Below are positions 18,348-26,937 of a stretch of DNA of 64,000 nt, piece by piece. Source of the stretch: Myxococcales bacterium (GTDB lineage: Bacteria; Myxococcota; Myxococcia; Myxococcales; JAKAPL01). The translations under genes and the position numbers were made by a program. The notes below the pieces were generated by a model. The model made no database searches and was not told the origin of the DNA. It saw only the letters and a list, made by a program, of their open reading frames with translations. Within the stretch, counting starts at the first letter, position 1; each line of letters opens with the position of its first letter. The DNA lies in NCBI GenBank assembly GCA_021783235.1, contig JAJXUD010000005.1:35364-99363 (forward strand). The letters are read 5' to 3'.

Positions 18348-19556
18348 CTACGGCCGCGCCGCCCGCCTCCGCCGCGCCGCCACCAGCGCGACGGCGAGCA
18401 ACAGAATGGTCGGATCGGCGCCGCCAGTCGTGCAGCCACAGCCGCCGGCCGTCGACCGGACGCTCCCACCGTCCCCGCCGCCGGGCGAGAGGCCGCTGTC
18501 GGCGCGCGAGCCACCGGCATCGGCCGCGGCGCCCGCGTCCAGCGCCCGGCCGGCGTCGGCGACCGCGCCGGCGTCGCCAACCGCGCCCCCGTCGGCGGCT
18601 TCACCGGCGTCGCCGGCCGCCCCCGCGTCCGGGACCGCGCCCCCGTCGAGCGGCGCACCGGCGTCGAGCGTGGGGCCGGCGTCCGGCGGCCCCGCGTCGG
18701 GCGGCGGCGGGACCTCGCAGGCCGCTCCGCTCCAGCCCGGCGAGCAGGCGCAGGCGCCGCTCGAGTCGCAGCTCCCGTGGCCGCCGCAGCTCGTCGCGGC
18801 GTTGCAGTAGCTGCACGTCGGGTAGGCGTAGTAGTTCGGCGCGCACTGGTCGCAGGCGGCGCCCGCGAAGCCCTGGGAGCAGACGCAGCCAGCGCCGCCG
18901 CAGCTCCCGTGGCCGTTGCAGGTCGTGGCGGCGACGCACTGGGTGCAGTTCGGGTAGCCCGTGTATCCCGGCGCGCAGGTCGAGCAGTCGGTTCCGGCGT
19001 AGCCGGTGAAGCAGAGGCATCCGAACTGATTGCACGAGCCGTTGCCGTTGCAGCTCGTCGAGGCCTGGCAGTAGACGTTGCAGGAGGGGTAGCCGTAGTA
19101 GTTCGTCGCGCACTGGTCGCAGCTACCGCCACCGAGGCCGGGGTTGCAGTCGCAGCCGCCGTCGGGCGAGCAGACGCCCGCGTCGCTGCAGCTCGCGGGA
19201 CCGGTGCAGGGCCGGCAGTTGGGGTAGCCCGCGTAGCCCGGGGCGCAGGCATCGCACGTGCTCCCGGTGTAGCCGGGCTCGCAAGTGCAGGCGCCGGAGG
19301 CGTCGCAGCTCCCGTTGGGCGCGCAGGGGCACGGAACGCAGTTCGGGGCCGTGCCGTAGTAGTAGGGCGTCCAGCACTGGTCGCAGTAGGCCCCGCAGAT
19401 GCTCTGGGACACGCAGTAGCAGAGGCCGTTGCTGCAGTTGCCGTAGTTGCACTCGGCGCCGGTCGAGCAGGAGCCGCCGCCGCACTGCTGGGCGCGGGCC
19501 GGGGGCGACGCGAGGGTGAGCGAGAGGGCGAGGGCGGCGAGCGCGAGGGGCTTCAC
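18348..19556 (-). CDS. Secreted EGF/laminin-EGF-like repeat protein with MYXO-CTERM-type sorting tail
   Basis: Signal peptide VKPLALAALALSLTLASPPARA; repeated CxCxxGxxGxxCDxCAPxYxGYPxC units; DAG-rich linker; C-terminus GGCGCTTGGADPTILLLAVALVAARRRRAARP. Confidence 0.85.
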   Translation of the reverse strand: MKPLALAALALSLTLASPPARAQQCGGGSCSTGAECNYGNCSNGLCYCVSQSICGAYCDQCWTPYYYGTAPNCVPCPCAPNGSCDASGACTCEPGYTGSTCDACAPGYAGYPNCRPCTGPASCSDAGVCSPDGGCDCNPGLGGGSCDQCATNYYGYPSCNVYCQASTSCNGNGSCNQFGCLCFTGYAGTDCSTCAPGYTGYPNCTQCVAATTCNGHGSCGGAGCVCSQGFAGAACDQCAPNYYAYPTCSYCNAATSCGGHGSCDSSGACACSPGWSGAACEVPPPPDAGPPDAGPTLDAGAPLDGGAVPDAGAAGDAGEAADGGAVGDAGAVADAGRALDAGAAADAGGSRADSGLSPGGGDGGSVRSTAGGCGCTTGGADPTILLLAVALVAARRRRAARP

Positions 19557-19582
19557 GGGGCCTCCGAGGGGAAGCCCGGATT

Positions 19583-19777
19583 CTACCCCTCCCAGGGGAG
19601 GAGGGTCGACGGCGTGCCCACCGAGCAGAACCAGAGCTGGTGCATCGCCCGCGTCGCGGCGACGTGGAGCGCGCGGCGCGCCTCGTCGTCGCCGGGGTAG
19701 CTCGCCGCGTCGGCGTCGGGCACGATCACGTAGTCGAACTCGAGCCCCTTGGCCTCGGAGACCTCGCAGACGTCCAC
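19583..19777 (-). pseudogene. 3'-terminal fragment (about 64 codons) of a HelD-like helicase, duplicate of the 21561-23720 gene end
   Basis: MDVCEVSEAKGLEFDYVIVPDADAASYPGDDEARRALHVAATRAMHQLWFCSVGTPSTLLPWEG is identical to the full helicase C-terminus; the DNA differs at one position over about 220 bp. Confidence 0.9.
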
Positions 19778-19877
19778 GCCCGCGAGCCGAATCCTGTTCG
19801 CCCACGGAAAGTAGCCCCGTCGGATGCGAGCCCGCTACCGCGACAGTCTTTCGCTCGATCCGGTTGCCCGACGAGCT

Positions 19878-21194
19878 CTACCTACATTCCAGGCAGCCCG
19901 GCCCCCAGCCGTTCGGGCCGTAGTCGAAGCTGCAGCCGGGCTCGCAGTCACCACTGCAGCAGTCCGAGCCCTGCGCGCACGCGGCGCGGCGAGGCAGGCA
20001 GGCGACGCAGGCGCCGAAGCTCGGCATCCCGTCGAACACGACCCCGCAGCGAGTCCCGGCGGGGCAGGAGGAGGTCGCCGCCGAGGGATCGCAGACCGGC
20101 GCGCACGTCCCCCCGTCGAGCGCGCCCGGCACGCAGACCTGCCCCACCGGGCAGGCGCGCGAGAGGCTCGAGCGGGTCAGGTAGGGATCGGGGTCGCAGC
20201 GCCCCGAGGCGGTGCCACCCTGGAAGCAGTAGAGGGACGGCCCGAGGTACGTCCACATCGGCAGGCAGGTCCCCGCCCCGGCGTCGCCGACCTGGCAGGG
20301 CGCTCCGGCGTCGGCGCAGTTGGCGGGCTGGCAGTGACCCTGGAGGACAGAGGATGCCGCGCATGTCGCGTTGAGAGGACAATCGGCGTTACTGCCGCAA
20401 GGAAAGAGGCAGTGGGCGTCCCGTGGGCCCCCGACGCATTCGGCGGGACAACCACAGACAGCGGTAAGTGACGAGTATGAAGTCTGGCCCAGCGTGCAGT
20501 AGGAGAACTCAAAGGACGGGTGTTCCTGTACGCAGGCGCACTGACCGGCCTGATTGGCTGATGCCTCGACGCCGACGACCCCCCAAGAATTGCTGGGGGC
20601 TTGGGCGCCGGATGGGAGGTTCCCTGCGTAGGCCGCAAAGAGGCAGGCGGTCCACCCCCCGTCGAACTGAATCCCGCAACTCCCGCCGAATCCAGCGCAA
20701 GCGCCCCCTGGAGAGGGACAGATCACCTCGCAAGCTCCAATGGGAAAGTCGACGGGATCGGGTACGCAACTATCCCCAGGGGCGCAGGAGGACCCGCCGT
20801 CTGGCAGGAACAGGCATGCCTCCCCGGCCCCGGCGGTCTCGCAACAGACTGCGTCGCTCGCATACCTGCAGCAGCCAGGACCCTGGCCTGGTGTACAACA
20901 GTCACTGCCCGTCGGATCGCAGCCCGCCGTTCCACCGCCGGTCGAGGTGCCTCCGGTCGTCCCCCCGGAGGCACCGCCAACGCTACCTCCAGTGGTTCCG
21001 GCGGTCGAACTACCGTCCAGGCCACCCGCGGTGCTCGACGCTCCTTCAGTCGACCCCGTCGTCGAGCCACCGGAGTTGCTCGCGCCCGAGGATCCGGCCC
21101 GAGCACTCCCGGAGTCTGGCGCCTCGGAGACGGCCCGCAGGCAACCGATCGCTCCCCAGGCGAGGACCCACTCCACGAGCAGGGCGCGTCGCAT
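19878..21194 (-). CDS. Cys-rich lipoprotein, paralogue of 23862-25202
   Basis: Lipoprotein-like N-terminus (WGAIGCLRAVSE), STGG-rich linker, Cys-rich body ending CSFDYGPNGWGPGCLECR. Confidence 0.75.
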   Translation of the reverse strand: MRRALLVEWVLAWGAIGCLRAVSEAPDSGSARAGSSGASNSGGSTTGSTEGASSTAGGLDGSSTAGTTGGSVGGASGGTTGGTSTGGGTAGCDPTGSDCCTPGQGPGCCRYASDAVCCETAGAGEACLFLPDGGSSCAPGDSCVPDPVDFPIGACEVICPSPGGACAGFGGSCGIQFDGGWTACLFAAYAGNLPSGAQAPSNSWGVVGVEASANQAGQCACVQEHPSFEFSYCTLGQTSYSSLTAVCGCPAECVGGPRDAHCLFPCGSNADCPLNATCAASSVLQGHCQPANCADAGAPCQVGDAGAGTCLPMWTYLGPSLYCFQGGTASGRCDPDPYLTRSSLSRACPVGQVCVPGALDGGTCAPVCDPSAATSSCPAGTRCGVVFDGMPSFGACVACLPRRAACAQGSDCCSGDCEPGCSFDYGPNGWGPGCLECR

Positions 21195-21466
21195 CTCAGC
21201 GGCCCATCAGCCCGTAGACGTGAACGACGGGGTTTGCCCCCGTGCTCGAGATCGCAGGGTTCGAGCGGAAGCTGATGCCCGAAGGAAGCGCGGGTAGCCC
21301 TTCCCACCCTCCCCGCGCTCGCCCCCCTCGCGCTTTCACCGCCCTCACCCTTGCGCCGCGAACGCTCGTCATCGGTCTCTTCGACCCGCAACTCCTGGGC
21401 CCCGAAGAGCTACCTTCCCGATCCCCACGAGGGGCGATGACCGTCGATTCGATCCACTCCCCGCGC

Positions 21467-21539
21467 CGCCGCACTGCTGGGCGCGGGTCGGCGGCGACGG
21501 AGAGGGCGAGGACGGCGAGCGCGAGCGGCTTCACGGGAC
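21467..21539 (-). pseudogene. 5' remnant of the EGF-like gene (signal peptide only) with an 11-bp deletion
   Basis: Matches 19478-19556; reads VKPLALAVLALSVAADPRP... then frameshifted, missing CGAGGGTGAGC relative to the intact copy. Confidence 0.8.
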
Positions 21540-21560
21540 CTCCGAGGGGAAGCCCGGATT

Positions 21561-23720
21561 CTACCCCTCCCAGGGGAGGAGGGTCGACGGCGTGCCCACC
21601 GAGCAGAACCAGAGCTGGTGCATCGCCCGCGTCGCGGCGACGTGGAGCGCGCGGCGCGCCTCGTCGTCGCCGGGGTAGCTCGCCGCGTCGGCGTCGGGCA
21701 CGATCACGTAGTCGAACTCGAGCCCTTTGGCCTCGGAGACCTCGCAGACGTCCACGCCCGGGGCGAAGCTGAACTCGCCCTGCCGCACGAGCCGCGCCCG
21801 GGGCAGGTGCGCGAGGGCCTTCGCCCAGCGCGCCGCGCCGGACGCGCCGCGGGTCAGCACGGCCACCGAGGCCTCGGGCTCGCGCAGCACGAGATCGCCC
21901 ACGGCGTCCTGGAGGAAGAGGGTCGCGCTCCCCTCGTTCGGGAAGCGGTGCCAGCCGACCGGCCCCCCCGGCCGCCCCGCGGTGGCGGGCTGCGCCGGGG
22001 CGAGCGGCCCCAGGACCGCGTTCGCGACCCTCGCGATGGGCGCGGGGCAGCGGTAGCTCGTCGCGAGCGTCCGCCGCGGCGCCTCTGGGACGCCGAGGTC
22101 GGCGAGCGCGGCGTCCCAGCCGGCGAAGCCGCCGGCCGAGGTGCGCTGCACGTCGTCGCCGGCCACCGTGACGGCGCCGCCTCCCCGCAGCGCCTGCCGC
22201 AGCGCCGAGAGCTCGAACGGCCCGAGCTCCTGCGCCTCGTCGATCACGAGGTGGGCGCAGCTCCGCACCCCGGCGCCTCGCGTGCGCCGCCAGAGCTCGA
22301 GCAGGAGCGCGTCGTCCTCCTCGTCGAGCGTCTGGCCGAGCTCCTCGGGGCTCCCGTCGTCCAGCGACTTGCCGTCCAGGGTCGCGAGCCGGTCGTCGTC
22401 GACGAGGCCCCGCAGCCTCGCCTCGGTGGGGACGTCGAGCTGCCGCATCGTCCGCTGAACGGTCTCGTCCACGGCGTAGGCCGGCACCTCGCCACCCGAG
22501 CGCACGACCACCTCGGTGAGAAAGCGACGGTCGGTGAGCAGCTCGCCGCGCAGCCGCGCGAGCGAGGGCAGCGGCTGGAAGGGGCGGTGGCGCAGCCACT
22601 CGGGCAAGAGCTCGAAGAGCGCGCGGCTCCGCTTGAGCCGGGCGACCCCGCTGGGGGCGTCGTCGAGGCTCCGGCGGGGCAGGTCGGGAAGGAGCCGCAG
22701 GACCTCTCGGCGGGCCCAGCCGCGGAAGGTCAGCACCTCGGCCGCGCCGAGGCCGAGCGGCGCGAGGAGCCGCCGCGAGAGCTTCGCGAGCCCGGGCTCG
22801 GGCACCACGACGAGCAGCCGCTTCGGCGAGAGCCGCTCCGGGTGGGCGTACGAGAGCGCCGCGAGCCGGTGGAGCGCCACCGTCGTCTTGCCGCTCCCCG
22901 CGCTGCCGAGGACGAGCAGGGGGCCGTCGCCGTGGGCGTGGACGATGTCGAACTGGACCTTGTCGAGGAGCGCGGCGATGTCGGGGCCGCGCCCCCGCTC
23001 CGCCCGCCCGACGCCGAGGCCGAGCTTGCCGCGCTCGGCGCTCCCCGCGCCGCCCGAGAGCGCGCCCGCGCCGTGGCGCCGCCAGCCATCGGGCCCGAGC
23101 TCGAGCAGCCCCGTGGCCGCGTGGATCGCGCGCAGCTTCCCGTCCGCGATGACGAGGATCCGCCGCAGCTCGACGACGCCCTCGGCCCGGCGGGCGGGCA
23201 GCTCCTCGTCGTAGGCGTCGCCCTCGCGGTAGCGGTAGAAGATCTGCGAGAGCGGCGCGTTGCGCCAGTCGATGACGCGCAGCCCCTCGCGCGAATCGAG
23301 CAGCGCGACGTGGCCGAGCAGGTAGTCCTTCGCGACGCCGTCCTCCCGCAGCCGCAGGTGGGCGAAGTAGGGGCAGGCGCGATCGGGCAGGGGGCCGCTG
23401 CGCCGCCGCTCCTCCAGCGCGCGGACCACGTGGAGCTGGTCGAGCAGGGCGGGCAGGTCGTCGGGCCGCGCGCTCGTCGCCTCGTCGCGCAGATCGACGA
23501 GCCGCGCGCGCGAGTCGCCCTGCGTCCGGCCCGAGGAGAGCTCCTCCAGCCGGCGGCGCAGCCGCGCGAGCAGCGCCTCCTCCTCGGCGACCACGGCCAG
23601 CCCCTCGGCATCCAGCCCGAAAGTGGCGGGGGGCTCGCTCCCCCGAGAACCCAGGGGGGGCTCCGGCGGCTCCGCGGTCTGCGTCGCGTCGTCTGGGCTC
23701 ACCATCGGGGCCGGCATCAT
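21561..23720 (-). CDS. HelD-like UvrD/Rep superfamily 1 helicase
   Basis: Walker A GSAGSGKTTVALHRLA, IDWRNAPLSQIFYRY (HelD family), Walker B region HLVIDEAQELGPFEL, TSYRCPAPIARVAN, KGLEFDYVIV. Confidence 0.88.
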   Translation of the reverse strand: MMPAPMVSPDDATQTAEPPEPPLGSRGSEPPATFGLDAEGLAVVAEEEALLARLRRRLEELSSGRTQGDSRARLVDLRDEATSARPDDLPALLDQLHVVRALEERRRSGPLPDRACPYFAHLRLREDGVAKDYLLGHVALLDSREGLRVIDWRNAPLSQIFYRYREGDAYDEELPARRAEGVVELRRILVIADGKLRAIHAATGLLELGPDGWRRHGAGALSGGAGSAERGKLGLGVGRAERGRGPDIAALLDKVQFDIVHAHGDGPLLVLGSAGSGKTTVALHRLAALSYAHPERLSPKRLLVVVPEPGLAKLSRRLLAPLGLGAAEVLTFRGWARREVLRLLPDLPRRSLDDAPSGVARLKRSRALFELLPEWLRHRPFQPLPSLARLRGELLTDRRFLTEVVVRSGGEVPAYAVDETVQRTMRQLDVPTEARLRGLVDDDRLATLDGKSLDDGSPEELGQTLDEEDDALLLELWRRTRGAGVRSCAHLVIDEAQELGPFELSALRQALRGGGAVTVAGDDVQRTSAGGFAGWDAALADLGVPEAPRRTLATSYRCPAPIARVANAVLGPLAPAQPATAGRPGGPVGWHRFPNEGSATLFLQDAVGDLVLREPEASVAVLTRGASGAARWAKALAHLPRARLVRQGEFSFAPGVDVCEVSEAKGLEFDYVIVPDADAASYPGDDEARRALHVAATRAMHQLWFCSVGTPSTLLPWEG

Positions 23721-23861
23721 ACCGAAGGAAACCGCCGGCGCGAGGGCAGGGTTCCCGACCGACGCACCGCGGGAGCCCGGGTGGGGGGCCCACGAGTTCG
23801 GGACCTCGTCGCGCCAGGCCCGCTGGATGGAGCCGAATCCCGCCGAGACGCGAACGGCCGC

Positions 23862-25202
23862 CTACCGGCACTCCATGCAGCCCTGCCCCCAGCCGTTCTG
23901 CGTGTAGTCGAAGCTGCATCCCGGCTCGCAGTCGCCGCCGCAGCAGTCGGAATTCTGGCTGCACTGGGCCCGGCGGGGAAGGCACGCGACGCAGGCGCCG
24001 AAGGAGGGCAGGCCGTCCATCACGACGCCGCAGCGGGTCCCCGGCGGGCAGCCGGGATTCGACGACGTCGGGTCGCAGACCGGCGCGCAGCTGCCGCCGT
24101 CCATCCCGTCGTTCGGCACGCAGAACTGCCCCACCGGGCAAGCCTCGTCGAGGTGGGCGCGGGTCAGCAGGGGATCGGTGCTGCAGCTTCCACTGGCCGT
24201 CCCTCCGAACGAACAGAAGAGCGACGGGCCAGTGTACATCCACATCGGCAGGCAGGTCCCCGGGCCGGCGTCCGGGACGTCACAGGACGCGCCCGCGTCC
24301 TGGCAAAACACGGGGGCGCAGCCGGCACTCGGGCAGCAGGACCCGGGGCTTGGGGTGCAGGCAGCGTTCAGCGGGCAGTCGACGTTGGAGCCGCAAGGGA
24401 GTTCGCAATACGCGTGACGCCAGGTTCCCAGGCACCAGGCGGGGCACCCGCACTGGGCGATCCCCTTGCTGAGGTCGGCGTCGTCGTGCCCTTCGCAGGG
24501 CGCGAACTCGAAAGTCGGGTGATTGGCCACGCAGCTACCCCAATCCCCCGATGCGCTCCCCACGACCCCCCAACCATAGCCGGGGTCGTTCGTCGCGGTC
24601 AGACCGTAGGTTGCCTCCACGCAAAACTCCAGACCGCCGTCGTACGAAAAGCCACACGAAGCGCTGCTCGTGCTTGTATCTGGGTATGAACATGGCCTCT
24701 CGCAGAGCCCAGAAGGGAAGCCGAACGGGTCGGCGACGCATTCTTCCCCGGCGGCGCAGGTCGATCCACAGGTCGTGACCGTGCAGGGGGACCCCGCCGC
24801 CATCCCCGTCCGGCAACAGACGGCTTGACCAGGCAAGCAGCAGCCAGGCATGCAGCAAGCTCCGTCGATCGCGCAGCCGCCGTCGGCGACTCCGTTCCCG
24901 GCGGCGGGTCCCGCGTCCGCCGCGGGGGGACAGCCGTTCGAGCCCACCCCCGAGGAAGGCGTCCCGCCATCGGAGCCGCTCCCTCCTCCAGTGGCTCCAC
25001 CGGTTGCTCCCGCCCCGGTCGATGACCCAGCGAGAGTGCCGCCGCTCCCTGAACCTCCCTCTGTCGACGCCGAGATTCCGCCGCTCGAGCTGGCAGCTCC
25101 CTCCGAGACGGCGCGGAGGCAGCCGCTCGCGATGAAGACTGCCAGCATGGCTGGCAGCCGAGGACGAGAGAGCACGATCAACGCCCCTTCCGGCCGTGAC
25201 AT
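23862..25202 (-). CDS. Cys-rich lipoprotein, paralogue of 19878-21194
   Basis: ATG at 25202 (or 25148); LAVFIASGCLRAVSE lipobox; C-terminus CSFDYTQNGWGQGCMECR. Confidence 0.75.
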   Translation of the reverse strand: MSRPEGALIVLSRPRLPAMLAVFIASGCLRAVSEGAASSSGGISASTEGGSGSGGTLAGSSTGAGATGGATGGGSGSDGGTPSSGVGSNGCPPAADAGPAAGNGVADGGCAIDGACCMPGCCLPGQAVCCRTGMAAGSPCTVTTCGSTCAAGEECVADPFGFPSGLCERPCSYPDTSTSSASCGFSYDGGLEFCVEATYGLTATNDPGYGWGVVGSASGDWGSCVANHPTFEFAPCEGHDDADLSKGIAQCGCPAWCLGTWRHAYCELPCGSNVDCPLNAACTPSPGSCCPSAGCAPVFCQDAGASCDVPDAGPGTCLPMWMYTGPSLFCSFGGTASGSCSTDPLLTRAHLDEACPVGQFCVPNDGMDGGSCAPVCDPTSSNPGCPPGTRCGVVMDGLPSFGACVACLPRRAQCSQNSDCCGGDCEPGCSFDYTQNGWGQGCMECR

Positions 25203-25204
25203 GT

Positions 25205-25490
25205 ACCAGCGGCCCGTAGACGCCGCCTCCTGTCGTCGGGAACGAAGGGCTCGCGCAGGTCCCGCTGCCACCCCCTCCCCCGGTCGGATTCTCCACGGCC
25301 CGTGCAGAACATCCCGAACTTAGAGAGGCTCGACGCGCCGTAGGCGAAGAGCCAGCCGTGGTAGGGGTTGCTGTCCGCGTAGCTGCCGAAGGCCAGGTAG
25401 AGGATTCCGTGGTCGAGCAGGAGCGCCGGCCGCTGCATCTGGTGGGTCGGCGAGGAGGTGACGCTGGTCGAGCCGTAGCCCACCTCCCGG
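25205..25490 (-). pseudogene. Degraded, frameshifted beta-propeller (PQQ-like) protein remnant
   Basis: MQRPALLLDHGILYLAFGSYADSNPYHGWLFAYGASSLSKFGMF in one frame, continuing as NPTGGGGGSGTCASPSFPTTGGGVYG in another; no start and no intact frame. Confidence 0.5.
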
Positions 25491-25511
25491 AGCGTACGTG
25501 TGGAGGTCGCG

Positions 25512-26015
25512 GTCGTCAAAGCGCTCATCACGACCTCGAAAAGCCTTTTCAGGGTCGTCATCACGCTCATCACGACCTCGAGAGGCCTTTTCGGGGTCGT
25601 CATCTCGCTCATCGCGACCTCGAGAAGCCTTCTCGGGGTCGTCATCTCGCTCATCACGACCTCGAGAAGCCTTCTCGCGGTCGTCATCTCGCTCATCACG
25701 ACCTCGATGAGCCTTCTCGCGGTCGTCATCTCGCTCATCACGACCTCGAGAAGCCTTCTCGGGGTCGTCATCTCGCTCATCACGACCTCGAAAAGCCTTC
25801 TCGCGGTCGTCATCTCGCTCATCACGACCTCGATGAGCCTTCTCGCGGTCGTCATCTCGCTCATCAAGACCTCGATGAGCCTTCTCGAGGTCTTCATCAC
25901 GCTCATCACGACCTCGAGAAGCCTCTTCGCGGTCGTCCTCGCGCTCATCACGACCTCGAGAAGCCTCTTCGCGGTCGTCCTCGCGCTCGTCACGGGCCCG
26001 CTGAGCCCTCTCGCG
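25512..26015. repeat. About 12 tandem 42-bp repeats (partial 13th to about 26040)
   Basis: Consensus GTCGTCATCTCGCTCATCACGACCTCGAGAAGCCTTCTCGCG; unit starts at 25512, 25554, 25596, 25638, 25680, 25722, 25764, 25806, 25848, 25890, 25932, 25974 (and 26016) with no indels. Confidence 0.97.
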
Positions 26016-26168
26016 GTCGTCCTCGCGCCTCTCCGGCCGCCGAAGGCCCCGAACACGCCCGGGAAAGTCGCGATCGAGCCCCCGACGTCACTTTTCTCGC
26101 CGCACTTTCGCGGCCTCCTGGCCCCCATGGAGGTGAAGGGCGCGGACAGGCCCGGAAAGGAGGTGACG

Positions 26169-26681
26169 ATGACCATGACGAAGTTCAAGCAGAAGGTGAA
26201 GCAGGCCCGCGACGGGATCGCGGCGGTCGTTCCGGCGACCACGTCGATCCCCGTGAACGGCAAGACGTACTCCGTCCAGGAGGTCCTGAAGACCCTGGGC
26301 GACCTGTACGCCGTGCTCGACGCGGTCGACCAGCTCCGGCAGCAGCTCCAGCCGGCGCGCTCGGCCGAGCGGGCCGCCCTGCCCAAGGGCCACGTGTTCT
26401 ACGTGGAGCTGGGGCAGGCCCTCAAGGGGCTGCTCGGCAAGGCGAACCCACTCCTCACGGAGATCGGCTACGCCCCCGCCAAGCAGCGGCAGCCGTTGAC
26501 CGCCGAGCAGAAGGCGGCCGCGGCGGCCAAGCGCGAGCTCACCCGCAAGGCCCGCGGCACGATGGGGAAGAAGCAGAAGCTCTCCATCGTGGGCGGCCCC
26601 GTGACGGTGCAGCTGCTCGGTCCCGACGGGAAGCCGGTCGGCGGGGAGACCCCGCCGGCTGGCGGCGCGACGGGGAAGTAG
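26169..26681 (+). CDS. Conserved hypothetical protein (TRKARGTMGKKQKLSI motif)
   Basis: Strong SD AAAGGAGGTGACG just before ATG at 26169; 170 aa, basic C-terminal half. Confidence 0.75.
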   Translation: MTMTKFKQKVKQARDGIAAVVPATTSIPVNGKTYSVQEVLKTLGDLYAVLDAVDQLRQQLQPARSAERAALPKGHVFYVELGQALKGLLGKANPLLTEIGYAPAKQRQPLTAEQKAAAAAKRELTRKARGTMGKKQKLSIVGGPVTVQLLGPDGKPVGGETPPAGGATGK

Positions 26682-26703
26682 CCCCGGAGCGTCAGTAGGG
26701 AGA

Positions 26704-26735
26704 GGGCCCCCGGGTGAAGCAATGCCCGGGGGCCC
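26704..26735 (+). terminator. Perfect 11-bp stem hairpin after 26169-26681, possible terminator
   Basis: GGGCCCCCGGG TGAAGCAATG CCCGGGGGCCC; no obvious U-tract. Confidence 0.55.
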
Positions 26736-26937
26736 GAACCCGACGAAGCGTGCGGGGCCGGAAAGCGATCGCAGGCCACTCCCCCTCTCGGCGCATGGGC
26801 ACGCCCGAGACACCGACAGCCTGGAAACTCCTCCGTCGAAAATGCTGCCACGGGGCGCATCGCCGCGGTTGCCCGTCCAGCGAGAGAGTGCTAGTCGTCT
26901 GGCCGGTTTCGAACCACCTCGCCGGGAGGAAACGCCC

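Noticed and set aside
21196-24243. 1015-aa minus-strand ORF overlapping the HelD-like gene in another frame
   Set aside because: Arg/Ala/Pro-rich frame artefact; the 719-aa HelD-like frame carries all helicase motifs.
25512-26040. CRISPR array
   Set aside because: Units are contiguous 42-bp repeats with no unique spacers, and no cas genes are in the window.
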